Shown here: in pieces, positions 7,597-14,648 of the stretch | Layout of the letters: the number at the start of each line of letters is the position of its first letter | Numbering within the stretch: the first letter of the stretch is position 1 | NCBI GenBank assembly: GCA_048615375.1 | Contig: JBMCLJ010000013.1 | Location: 1 to 21,453 of the forward strand | Direction: 5' to 3' | From: JBMCLJ01 sp048615375 | GTDB lineage: Bacteria > Patescibacteriota > Dojkabacteria > JAOAGR01 | DNA: 21,453 nt | Program-made: the position numbers and the translations under genes | Notes under the pieces: generated by a model | Databases searched by the model: none | What the model was told of the DNA's origin: nothing | Seen by the model: only the letters and a program-made list of their open reading frames with translations

Positions 7597-8241
7597 CTAC
7601 CGGAACTCAACAACTCCGTTTTGCAAACAAACCTTTCGCAAGGGACACAAACTACAGACAGGATTCCTGGGAAAGCAATAGTTCCTACCAATCAAGATAA
7701 GTTGCTTTGGGGTATTGACAAAAAATTCCTGAGGCCACTGCTGTAGCAGATCCTGCTCAATCTTATCCGGCTCACGGAGTGTGGTCCACCCTATTCGTGA
7801 CGAGACCCGTTTCACATGTGTATCCACTACAATTCCCGCAGGAATACCGTAAACATCAGCCATAATTACATTTGCCACCTTCCTCCCTACTCCGGGCAAT
7901 CTCACGAGCAGGGCAATATCCGCGGGCACATCTCCTTCAAATTCATCAACAATCATCTTTGCCGTCAGAACGATGTTGCGGGACTTCGTTTTATAATAAT
8001 TAATCCTCTTCACCAACTGCGCAACTTCTTCTGCTTCTGCTGAACCAAGTGATTCCGCATCGGGGAAACGTTGAAAAAGATCGACTGTAACTTTATTTAC
8101 CATTGCGTCAGTAGTCTGTGCAGACAAAACAGCCGCTATAAGTAGCTGAAACGGTGAACTATGCACAAGGAAAGGCTCCACCTTACCGTATATCCTGTCC
8201 AGCTTGCGTAAAATCTGCAGCGTATCCTCTTTGGTTCTCAC
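7597..8241 (-). CDS. nth: Endonuclease III (DNA glycosylase/AP lyase)
   Basis: Removes oxidised pyrimidines and nicks abasic sites in base excision repair. Counting from the GTG at 8241 the protein has 214 residues (E. coli 211). The helix-hairpin-helix motif LPGVGRKVANV places the catalytic Lys at 121, the catalytic Asp in VVDTHVKR is 140, and the 4Fe-4S cysteines C-x6-C-x2-C-x5-C are 189, 196, 199 and 205. All sit one or two residues from the E. coli positions. A longer frame reaches an ATG at 8337, but its extra 32 residues are unlike the family and occupy the region just upstream of enolase, while a TATACT box lies 6 nt before the GTG. It is divergent from enolase and followed by the Nudix gene. 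Confidence 0.93.
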   Translation of the reverse strand: MRTKEDTLQILRKLDRIYGKVEPFLVHSSPFQLLIAAVLSAQTTDAMVNKVTVDLFQRFPDAESLGSAEAEEVAQLVKRINYYKTKSRNIVLTAKMIVDEFEGDVPADIALLVRLPGVGRKVANVIMADVYGIPAGIVVDTHVKRVSSRIGWTTLREPDKIEQDLLQQWPQEFFVNTPKQLILIGRNYCFPRNPVCSLCPLRKVCLQNGVVEFR

Positions 8242-8247
8242 CTCAAG

Positions 8248-8253
8248 AGTATA
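8248..8253 (-). promoter_or_regulatory. -10 box for a leaderless nth transcript
   Basis: TATACT on the minus strand ends 6 nt before the GTG at 8241. No SD lies between. The -35 region is weak. The spacing equals that seen at aspS, the 13291-14598 gene and the DUF2085 gene, and it supports the GTG start. Confidence 0.4.
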
Positions 8254-8344
8254 CAACCAATCCCAATGTATTTCCTCCCAACTATTTTCAAAATCCCTGC
8301 AGTTTTTGCTAAACTTACACTGTATTATTTTATACACCTAACAA

Positions 8345-9607
8345 ATGGCAATTATAAAACAAATCAAAGCCCGACAGATCCTCGATTCTCGTGGCAACCC
8401 AACAGTAGAAGCAGATGTAATCCTTGAAGATGGAAGTCTGGGACGAGCGGCTGTTCCCAGCGGAGCAAGTACAGGAGAGTTTGAAGCGGTAGAGCTACGA
8501 GATAATGACCCGAAAATATACAATGGCAAATCAGTACACAGCGCAATTAAACATATCAACGATGATATCGGACCAGCCCTGCTTGACCAGGACGCAGAAA
8601 ACCAGCGACGGCTTGATGGTGTCATGATCAGGCTTGATGGCACACCAAATAAATCAAACTTTGGCGCAAATGCTATACTCGCGGTTTCTCTCGCTATTGC
8701 AAAAGCACAAAGTATATCGAGCGGGCAGGAACTCTATGAATATCTCAACCAATTCTCCCCACGTAGAGATGAACCCTACGTACTTCCCTTTGCGATGATG
8801 AATGTAATGAACGGAGGTAAGCACGCGGTCAACTCATCAGATTTTCAGGAATATATGATATTCCCGAGTCAGGAAAGCTATTTCGCTGACCGACTGCGTT
8901 GCGGAACGGAAATATTTCACAGTTTAAAAAAGATTCTTGAAGCCGATGGACATTCTTCTCTTGTCGGGGATGAAGGGGGATTCGGGCCAAGCCTTGGATC
9001 AAACGCTGAACCACTTGAATACATTATGAGAGCTGTTGAAAAAGCAGGATATACCGCAGGCCAGAACGTCCATATAGCCATGGATCCAGCGAGCAGCGAA
9101 TTTTATAAAGATGGAAAGTACTTACTCCAATGTGAATCAAAAGCACTAACAACCTCGGAGATGATCGAGTATTACGCTCAGCTGGTTGATCAATTTCCTA
9201 TTATCAGCATAGAAGATCCTTTATACGAAAACGACTTTGAAGACTGGGCGGAATTCACAAGTCGCCTTGGAGAAAAAATCCAGGTAGTAGGCGATGATCT
9301 GTATGTAACAAATGTGAAGCGGCTGCAAAAAGGTATTGAACTAAGATCATCTAATGCAATCTTAATCAAACTCAACCAGATCGGTACCTTATCGGAGACT
9401 ATTGACGCGATTACATTAGCACATGAAAATGATATGTCAGCGGTCGTCAGCCATCGATCAGGCGAAACTGAAGATACGTTTATAGCAGATCTGGTCGTTG
9501 CAATGAGGACAGGGCAGATTAAAACAGGCTCACTCAGCAGGACTGATAGACTGGCAAAATACAATCGCTTACTCAGGATAGAAGAACATATCCATGATTC
9601 TCTTTGA
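8345..9607 (+). CDS. eno: Enolase (phosphopyruvate hydratase)
   Basis: Interconverts 2-phosphoglycerate and phosphoenolpyruvate in glycolysis, in the cytoplasm, with Mg2+. The 420 residues run from the N-terminal cap (ARQILDSRGNPTVEADV) to the TIM barrel. Active-site residues are in place: Glu210 in VGDEGGFGP, metal ligands Asp247 (AMDPASSEF), Glu290 (SIEDPL) and Asp317 (VGDDL), base Lys342 (IKLNQIGT), His370-Arg371-Ser372 in VSHRSGETED, and Lys393. The ATG has no SD; a -10-like TATACA (8331-8336) ends 8 nt before it, again suggesting almost no leader. The stop overlaps the next gene by 14 nt, so enolase and the FemAB-like genes are probably one transcript. Confidence 0.97.
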   Translation: MAIIKQIKARQILDSRGNPTVEADVILEDGSLGRAAVPSGASTGEFEAVELRDNDPKIYNGKSVHSAIKHINDDIGPALLDQDAENQRRLDGVMIRLDGTPNKSNFGANAILAVSLAIAKAQSISSGQELYEYLNQFSPRRDEPYVLPFAMMNVMNGGKHAVNSSDFQEYMIFPSQESYFADRLRCGTEIFHSLKKILEADGHSSLVGDEGGFGPSLGSNAEPLEYIMRAVEKAGYTAGQNVHIAMDPASSEFYKDGKYLLQCESKALTTSEMIEYYAQLVDQFPIISIEDPLYENDFEDWAEFTSRLGEKIQVVGDDLYVTNVKRLQKGIELRSSNAILIKLNQIGTLSETIDAITLAHENDMSAVVSHRSGETEDTFIADLVVAMRTGQIKTGSLSRTDRLAKYNRLLRIEEHIHDSL

Positions 9608-10448
9608 CCCGGCACAATACAAGGAGTTCGGTCAGTCATTCTACGATGCAAAGACGTTCTCGTACAGATACCAGGCATCGAAGAAATTCTTTTTTTCGAG
9701 AGTGTACATACCCTACGGGCCGATCTGCCAAAAGAAAGAGAATGTACAGGATTTTTTAGAACACTGTCAGACGGTAAAGTTCTCAAAAATTAAAGTAGAT
9801 TTGCCACTTATCCTTGACCAGGAAGATTCTGATTTTGTCACCCATTCGTTCAAGGAACGAGGTTTCACGTACGGTACATCCGTTCAGGATGCAGAAACTA
9901 TTATTCTCACACGTACAAGTTTTAATCCTGATACAAAAGACATACGTTACTACAGGAAAAAAGCGGCAAAAACACATGATATAGTTATTAAAGACAAACT
10001 AAGCAATGAAGAGCTTGAAGCTATATATCAGCTCTACTTACAATCAGCAGAAAAAATCGGCTATATCCCGAAGCCCAAAACAGTATTCTCAAAACTCGCA
10101 GAGCATACTCTTACGTCCCTGGCTATTGAAAAGTCTGCAGGAGAAATACATGGCTATGTTTTCGGATATACGTATAAGCGCTCGCTGGGAAACTTCTCAG
10201 ATCAGGAACAAGGCGATGTATTACAGATCATGTTTGCCGGCAGCAATGAAACCGGGAGAAAATCTTATGTTGGCTATGGGCTGTACGCAAACCTCATAGA
10301 GACCAGTCTTGAATCGAATCGAGTCAAAATAGTTGACTTATACGGAGCAAGTAGAACCCAGAATAGGGCATACACCAGGTTCAAGGCGGAATTCGGAGGG
10401 GAATTCGTAGCTTATCCAGGAAGCTTTGAGAAAGTGAATATACTATAA
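9594..10448 (+). CDS. FemAB/GNAT-like aminoacyltransferase-family protein (divergent)
   Basis: This 284-residue protein shows the later half of a Fem/GNAT fold. IRYYRKKAAKTHDIVI resembles the family's basic helix (R-K-x-I-R-K-A), and DLYGASRTQNRAYTRFKAEF followed by GG and a Tyr-Pro matches the end pattern, where family members have a Gly-rich loop and F-K-x-x-F-G-G. It is shorter than full FemAB proteins and weaker in motif than the next gene, so acceptor and donor are unknown; peptide cross-bridge building from aminoacyl-tRNA is the family role. No signal peptide or membrane helix is visible, so it is cytoplasmic, perhaps at the membrane surface. Its ATG overlaps the end of eno by 14 nt, indicating translational coupling. 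The next gene starts 11 nt after its stop. Confidence 0.65.
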   Translation: MILFDPAQYKEFGQSFYDAKTFSYRYQASKKFFFSRVYIPYGPICQKKENVQDFLEHCQTVKFSKIKVDLPLILDQEDSDFVTHSFKERGFTYGTSVQDAETIILTRTSFNPDTKDIRYYRKKAAKTHDIVIKDKLSNEELEAIYQLYLQSAEKIGYIPKPKTVFSKLAEHTLTSLAIEKSAGEIHGYVFGYTYKRSLGNFSDQEQGDVLQIMFAGSNETGRKSYVGYGLYANLIETSLESNRVKIVDLYGASRTQNRAYTRFKAEFGGEFVAYPGSFEKVNIL

Positions 10449-10459
10449 TACCCCAGCCT

Positions 10460-11467
10460 ATGAATATAAAACGAGTACAAGATAATGAAATCACTCCACA
10501 GGAATGGAATAATCATGTTCCCCATCCAGTTCAGTCCTGGGAATGGGGCGAAGCGAGAAATGAAACTGGGATTGAAATTCTAAGATATGGAGAGTTTGAA
10601 CACCAAAAGCTCGTAAGAGGATATCAAATTACACTACATGAAGTTCCTGTCATCAATAAGAATGTTGGTTTGCTTGCCATGTCTCATCCCCCTTCCTCAA
10701 CCATGCTTGACTTTCTCAAAGCTGAACTTAAGAAAAAACAGGTGGTGCACTTGCAAATTGAACCATATGTCTTTGCCAAAGCAGAGACAGCCGGATTACC
10801 TGCGGTAAAAGAGGTCAGGCCTTCGTTTCACCGTCACTTTTACAAGTGGACAGTACTTATAGACTTGCGGAAGAGCGAAGATGAACTACTCCAGGACATG
10901 AAATCTGATTGCAGAAAGAATATCCGAAAAGCAGAGAAAAATGGTGTGGTTACCAGAATTGAAGATACAGAAGCCGGATTTGATGTATTTAAGAACCTAC
11001 TCTTCGAGACAACCCAACGACAAGAGTTTTCGGCTCACACTGAGACATATCACCGAACTGTGTGGTCACATATGCAGCAGGGATCATTAGCACATCTGGT
11101 AAATTCATATCATAACGATTTACCAGTATACTCGTTTGAATGTTTTTCGTTGAACAACACGATATACACCCCCTACAGTGGCTCCTCATCCGCACATCGC
11201 AACCTGAAAGCAGGTAATCTAGCGACCTGGGAGATGATTCGTCTGGGGAAATCACTCGGAAATGAAATCTTTGATATGTGGGGCATCAATCCTCCTGAAA
11301 AAAACAAAGAAGGCTGGACTGGATTTAGCGATTTTAAAGAACGTTTCGGCGGTGAGAAGGCATGTCTCGTGGATGGATATGACCTGGTAATCAATCCATT
11401 CTGGTACACGTTATATACAAAAGTATATAAATACAAAAACTTTATATTACGACTTAAAAGAACGTGA
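10460..11467 (+). CDS. FemA/FemB-family peptidoglycan bridge aminoacyltransferase
   Basis: Members add amino acids from aminoacyl-tRNA to the stem peptide of lipid-linked peptidoglycan precursors. The 335 residues contain the classical marks: HPVQSWEWGEARNETG near the start, DCRKNIRKAEKNGV at about 150-163, YTPYSGSSSAHRNLKAGNLA, then FDMWGINPPE and GFSDFKERFGGE. The length fits a two-GNAT-domain member lacking the long coiled arm of staphylococcal FemA. It follows the other Fem-like gene by 11 nt; a TATAAT at 10444-10449 spans the stop of that gene and may act as a second promoter, although no good -35 is seen. The tandem pair hints at successive addition of two residues, which is inference. 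Confidence 0.88.
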   Translation: MNIKRVQDNEITPQEWNNHVPHPVQSWEWGEARNETGIEILRYGEFEHQKLVRGYQITLHEVPVINKNVGLLAMSHPPSSTMLDFLKAELKKKQVVHLQIEPYVFAKAETAGLPAVKEVRPSFHRHFYKWTVLIDLRKSEDELLQDMKSDCRKNIRKAEKNGVVTRIEDTEAGFDVFKNLLFETTQRQEFSAHTETYHRTVWSHMQQGSLAHLVNSYHNDLPVYSFECFSLNNTIYTPYSGSSSAHRNLKAGNLATWEMIRLGKSLGNEIFDMWGINPPEKNKEGWTGFSDFKERFGGEKACLVDGYDLVINPFWYTLYTKVYKYKNFILRLKRT

Positions 11468-11509
11468 CAATAATCATAAACGTTGGTATGTGCATATTCA
11501 TGCTCATTT

Positions 11510-11518
11510 TGTTACAAT
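11510..11518 (+). promoter_or_regulatory. Extended -10 promoter of the infC operon
   Basis: The extended -10 TGTTACAAT (TG, one base, TACAAT at 11513-11518) lies about 33 nt upstream of the proposed infC start; the -35 region is weak, as is usual for extended -10 promoters. The predicted start near 11525 gives a leader of about 27 nt that includes the strong ribosome site. Confidence 0.5.
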
Positions 11519-11540
11519 CAGTTAATTTTCAAAATCTAAA

Positions 11541-11546
11541 AGGAGG
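11541..11546 (+). promoter_or_regulatory. Strong Shine-Dalgarno site that sets the infC start at AUC
   Basis: AGGAGG, the best match to the anti-SD that I find before any gene of this window, ends 5 nt before ATC (11552-11554). An in-frame TAA lies just upstream (11537-11539), so initiation in the infC frame must occur downstream of it. No ATG, GTG or TTG occurs in frame until 11648. Confidence 0.75.
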
Positions 11547-11551
11547 GAAAT

Positions 11552-12112
11552 ATCGCAAGAAATACAAACAGGAAAAAGAAATACAAAGCAAAAAGTGAAA
11601 ATTTAAACTATAAATTTCCCCGTAATCAGTATATACGGGCAGATGAAATGCGAGTACTTAACGAAGAAGGAGAACAGATAGGTGTCATGTCCCGCAACGA
11701 TGCACTTAGCCTAGCTCAGGAAAACGAGATAGACATTGTTTTAATAGCACCGACGGCAAACCCGCCAGTGGCTAAGTTAATTGAATGGTCCAAGTTTAAG
11801 TACGATTACTCAAAAAAGCAGCGACATTCCAAACAAAATACTCCACAAATCAAGGAAATGTGGTTTAAACCACTTACTGATGTAGGCGATATGCAGCATA
11901 AAGTTAAAAAGATCAGAGAATTTCTGGAAGATAGAAACAAAGTAAAAATTACTGTGAAACCAAACAGGAAAACATACCGGCTAGACCGAAAGATATACTT
12001 TGAACTACTCGAAAGAGTACTCGAAGAACTTACCGAAGAAGCACAGGTAGAAATCCCTCCGCGTTTTGAAGGTAAAAACGTTTCTGTTATAATCAAAAGC
12101 TCAAAGAAATAA
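11552..12112 (+). CDS. infC: Translation initiation factor IF-3, with probable AUC start codon
   Basis: IF-3 binds the 30S subunit, blocks premature 50S joining and rejects poor start codons. From the ATC at 11552 the protein has 186 residues: a basic tail (ARNTNRKKKYKAKS), the conserved N-terminal entry NQYIRADEMRVLNEEGEQIG, an N-domain, and the C-domain (KEMWFKPLTDVGDMQHKVKK, then the strand VKITVK). Starting at the ATG at 11648 would remove the conserved N-x-x-I-R-A segment, and that ATG has no SD. The AGGAGG 5 nt before ATC makes AUC the natural start. IF-3 genes with AUU starts are known in E. coli and Bacillus and allow IF-3 to limit its own synthesis; an AUC would work alike. The rpmI ATG follows one nt after the stop. 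Confidence 0.93.
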   Translation: MARNTNRKKKYKAKSENLNYKFPRNQYIRADEMRVLNEEGEQIGVMSRNDALSLAQENEIDIVLIAPTANPPVAKLIEWSKFKYDYSKKQRHSKQNTPQIKEMWFKPLTDVGDMQHKVKKIREFLEDRNKVKITVKPNRKTYRLDRKIYFELLERVLEELTEEAQVEIPPRFEGKNVSVIIKSSKK

Positions 12113-12113
12113 T

Positions 12114-12308
12114 ATGGCTAAATTAAAAAATCATTCAAGTGCAGTTAAGAGATTTAAAATTACCAAGGACAAGCGATATAAATACCGCGCGTCAGGATGG
12201 AATCACATGAAATCTAAAAAACGTGCTGTCGTAAAGCTTCGTAAACGTGCTGATAGAATCCTGTCATCTGATATAGCACGTAAGTACGATACTCTACTTC
12301 GACATTAA
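12114..12308 (+). CDS. rpmI: 50S ribosomal protein L35 (bL35)
   Basis: A 64-residue, very basic protein with the family marks KLKNHSSAVKRFKITKDKR and KSKKRAVVKLRK. It is a structural protein of the large subunit. The ATG follows the infC stop by one nt with no SD of its own, so translation is probably coupled. The order infC-rpmI-rplT is conserved in bacteria. Confidence 0.95.
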   Translation: MAKLKNHSSAVKRFKITKDKRYKYRASGWNHMKSKKRAVVKLRKRADRILSSDIARKYDTLLRH

Positions 12309-12338
12309 GTTCAGTCAGGTCATCACAAACAAAAATTA

Positions 12339-12367
12339 TTGTGCAATTTCATTAAATAGTTTACAAT
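12339..12367 (+). promoter_or_regulatory. Possible promoter of rplT
   Basis: TTGTGC (12339-12344), 17 nt spacer, TACAAT (12362-12367), ending 10 nt before the rplT ATG. The -35 is only a half match. It would give rplT a second transcript with a leader of a few nt in the 69-nt gap after rpmI. Confidence 0.35.
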
Positions 12368-12377
12368 CTCTGCCAGT

Positions 12378-12722
12378 ATGAGAGTAAAAGGAGGAACTAC
12401 AACCCGAAAACGACATAAAAAGATCTTGAAGCAGACCAAGGGATATAGAGGCCAAAGATCAAAGATTTATAAGCGTGCAAAGGAAGCGTATTTGCATGCT
12501 GGGCAGTATGCGTATACACATCGTCGCAGTAAAAAAGGCCAGATGCGGATGCTATGGATAATAAGAATTAACGCAGCCTTAAGTGAATATAAGATGAGTT
12601 ATTCCCAGTTCATAAACAAGCTTCAGAAACATGAAATTACGCTTAACAGGAAATCACTTTCGGAGTTAGCAATTAATTACCCTGAAGTGTTTAACAAAGT
12701 GGTCGAAAAGGTTAAAGCTTAA
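12378..12722 (+). CDS. rplT: 50S ribosomal protein L20 (bL20)
   Basis: A 114-residue basic protein needed for early 50S assembly, binding 23S rRNA. The N-terminal extension has RVKGGTTTRKRHKKILKQTK and the motif GYRGQRSKIYKRAKEA; the globular part has RRSKKGQMRMLWIIRINAA, all typical. Length is normal. In some bacteria L20 represses its own operon through an rRNA-like leader structure; I see no such structure in the short gap before this gene. It is the third gene of the infC operon, with its own possible promoter. Confidence 0.96.
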   Translation: MRVKGGTTTRKRHKKILKQTKGYRGQRSKIYKRAKEAYLHAGQYAYTHRRSKKGQMRMLWIIRINAALSEYKMSYSQFINKLQKHEITLNRKSLSELAINYPEVFNKVVEKVKA

Positions 12723-12756
12723 GCTTCAGGTTACTCTATACGGTTTTACGTAGTTT

Positions 12757-12785
12757 TTTACATTATTATACCTGTATGGTTTAAT
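12757..12785 (+). promoter_or_regulatory. Sigma70-type promoter of greA
   Basis: -35 TTTACA (12757-12762, 5/6), 17 nt spacer, -10 TTTAAT (12780-12785, 5/6). The -10 ends 15 nt before the greA ATG, so the leader is about 8-9 nt and contains no SD. Confidence 0.6.
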
Positions 12786-12800
12786 TAACAACAAATACAT

Positions 12801-13277
12801 ATGGCTCAATCCAAGAAAAAAATATTTACCCAGGAAGGTTTTGACAAACTCCAGGAAGAATTAAACAGGTTAAAGAGTGAAGTAAGAAGTGAAATAGCAA
12901 ACAAGCTTAATGAAGCAAAAGAGTACGGAGATTTATCTGAAAACGCAGCGTATCATGCTGCTATGGAGCAGAGAGATATAAACGAAGCTAAAATTGCTGA
13001 GCTTGAAGAAGACCTTTCGAATGCTGAGATCATTCAAAAAGACAAAGCAAACAGTGATGGCGTAGTTTCGGTTGGAGATACAATTGAAATTGAAGATGAA
13101 AACGGTAGTGCACTATCTTTCGAAATTGTTGGAACAGGAGAAACAGATATTGAAAAAAGAAAGTTTAACGCGAATAGTCCCCTTGTCTCCGCTACACTTG
13201 GTAAAAAAGCAGGGGATTCCGTATCCGTTAACCTCCCATCCGGCAAAAAACAGTACAAAATCCGTTCTATCAAGTAA
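12801..13277 (+). CDS. greA: Transcript cleavage factor GreA
   Basis: GreA enters the secondary channel of backtracked RNA polymerase and promotes cleavage of the 3' RNA end. The 158 residues show the N-terminal antiparallel coiled coil (EGFDKLQEELNRLKSEVR to about residue 77) and a C-terminal FKBP-like domain (VVSVGDTIEIED to the end, with SPLVSATLGKKAGDSVSV). The coil tip EYGDLSENAAYHAA carries the acidic pair Asp44/Glu47, matching Asp41/Glu44 of E. coli. It has its own promoter after rplT and faces the convergent membrane protein gene 13 nt downstream. Confidence 0.95.
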   Translation: MAQSKKKIFTQEGFDKLQEELNRLKSEVRSEIANKLNEAKEYGDLSENAAYHAAMEQRDINEAKIAELEEDLSNAEIIQKDKANSDGVVSVGDTIEIEDENGSALSFEIVGTGETDIEKRKFNANSPLVSATLGKKAGDSVSVNLPSGKKQYKIRSIK

Positions 13278-13290
13278 AATTTTATGTGCA

Positions 13291-14598
13291 TTACAAGTCC
13301 AGCTTGAATGCATCATGATCTCTTTCTTCTTCAAAAGTGATATCACGTTCAATTTCTTGAAAATCATACTCTATAACCAGCCTTGATACGTCAATATCAA
13401 GATTAAGATCCTGTTCAAGCTGGTTCATGCCGACCCCTTCAAATTCCACCTTATACTCCATGCCGAGTAAAGTATTATCAATGGGACTTACATAGTATGT
13501 AATGTCTGTTATGTTAGTAAACTCAGAGTAACTAATGAATCGATTCGCAAAGGAATCTTCACTGAAACGATTTATTACCTGATCTATTCGATTTCTGCAT
13601 TCGGCGCTCTCGAATAGCTCCACATCCCTGCAGAAATCTACCAGATCATTGTCATGCTGTCTTAAAAAAATCCTCAATTCGTTTACCATATCTGCCACGA
13701 CATCTTTAAATTCATCCTTACGAATATCCTGAGTTACCACTACAGCACTTTGATCACCAATAGTTTCTCTACCGACATATGACAGTGAGCTGTAGGAATC
13801 AAAGTCAAGAAAATTAGTATCAAGCATACTGTAGAAATCATCCCGTACATCCTCGTTCAATTCCGCATATGCTTCCTGAAATTCATCTTCATTGATTGAT
13901 TCTGACTGGAACAGAAATTGTACCAGGTCATATATCTGAACCTGTGCAACCTGGCCTTCTATGTCTTCGATAGTATAGCTTGTGCCGAACAGATTAACTT
14001 GAGGATTCAGGAATTGTATTGTTTGCAGAAAACTGTCCGAAAGTACAAACTGCATGTGTACTTCCTCCTGGTCAAAAACATTCATTTCAGCTATTATTCC
14101 AGGATTTTCTGCGGAGTCCCCCAAATTCACAGTTATTGCTCCAAGTTCTGCCTTACCTGTGAAGTATGCATCCAGTGTGACTGGTGAATCTGTCCCAGGA
14201 AATGATGCGGTACCGGTAGCAGTAATATTTGCCCGCACAGTCTGTGAGCTTCGATCAGTGAACACTGTATCTATGCTGATATTTGATGAAAAGGTACGCC
14301 CCTTAAATTCTTTGACTAGATCTTCATCTCTGCTTCTCACAAATGCATCACGAACAAATTCACTCTCTGATTTTGCCAGTGAACTGAAGGGGGGGATACG
14401 TTCGGCAGGCACATATGCTGAAACAACAGAAAATGAATTGTTTTTTCCCATACTTAAAGATGAGAATACAAGCAACAGCACAACGATAAACACTAAAATT
14501 CCTAAAAAAATCGAAAAAAAAGCTGTTTTTTTAATAATAGAGGACTTTTTTTGTTTCTTATCCTGTTTTGAGTCAGTACGTGTTTCAGAATCAGCCAT
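13291..14598 (-). CDS. Membrane-anchored outer protein of unknown function
   Basis: Starting at the ATG at 14598 this is a 435-residue protein. A Lys-rich cytoplasmic tail (KQDKKQKKSSIIKK) precedes one transmembrane helix at about 25-46; the remaining 390 residues, rich in Asp, Glu, Ser and Phe, should face outward. The outer part looks like alternating beta strands (TFSSNISIDTVFTDRSSQTV, VRANITATGTASF) with an acidic helical middle, and has two Cys in FCRDVELFESAEC that could form a disulfide. I recognise no family. A longer frame to a TTG at 14634 is less likely, because TATTAT lies 6 nt before the ATG. It is convergent with greA and divergent from the ALDH-like gene. An adhesin, sensor or envelope scaffold role would be a guess. 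Confidence 0.8.
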   Translation of the reverse strand: MADSETRTDSKQDKKQKKSSIIKKTAFFSIFLGILVFIVVLLLVFSSLSMGKNNSFSVVSAYVPAERIPPFSSLAKSESEFVRDAFVRSRDEDLVKEFKGRTFSSNISIDTVFTDRSSQTVRANITATGTASFPGTDSPVTLDAYFTGKAELGAITVNLGDSAENPGIIAEMNVFDQEEVHMQFVLSDSFLQTIQFLNPQVNLFGTSYTIEDIEGQVAQVQIYDLVQFLFQSESINEDEFQEAYAELNEDVRDDFYSMLDTNFLDFDSYSSLSYVGRETIGDQSAVVVTQDIRKDEFKDVVADMVNELRIFLRQHDNDLVDFCRDVELFESAECRNRIDQVINRFSEDSFANRFISYSEFTNITDITYYVSPIDNTLLGMEYKVEFEGVGMNQLEQDLNLDIDVSRLVIEYDFQEIERDITFEEERDHDAFKLDL

Positions 14599-14604
14599 GT
14601 TACT

Positions 14605-14634
14605 ATAATACCATTTTACTATAACTAATCGCAA
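14605..14634 (-). promoter_or_regulatory. Promoter giving a leaderless transcript of the 435-residue membrane protein
   Basis: Minus strand: -35 TTGCGA (14629-14634, 4/6), 18 nt spacer, -10 TATTAT (14605-14610, 5/6). The -10 ends 6 nt before the ATG at 14598, so the transcript should begin at the start codon. Confidence 0.5.
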
Positions 14635-14648
14635 TCATAGATCTCTCC

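Noticed and set aside
8242..8337. ATG start of nth at 8337
   Set aside because: The 32 added residues are unlike endonuclease III, active-site numbering fits the GTG start, and the region lies directly upstream of the divergent enolase gene.
8338..9786. Several antisense frames over enolase and the first Fem-like gene
   Set aside because: Translations are low-complexity Ser/Arg/Leu-rich and have no family features, while the plus-strand genes are well supported.
11464..11485. Inverted repeat after the second Fem gene
   Set aside because: Only about 5 bp of stem with a long loop and no T run; chance is likely.
11648..11650. ATG at 11648 as the infC start
   Set aside because: No SD precedes it, and the conserved IF-3 entry N-x-x-I-R-A lies just upstream in the same open frame behind AGGAGG and ATC.
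12736..12759. Possible intrinsic terminator after rplT
   Set aside because: The stem is only TACG/CGTA (4 bp) before six T, too weak, and it overlaps the -35 of the greA promoter.
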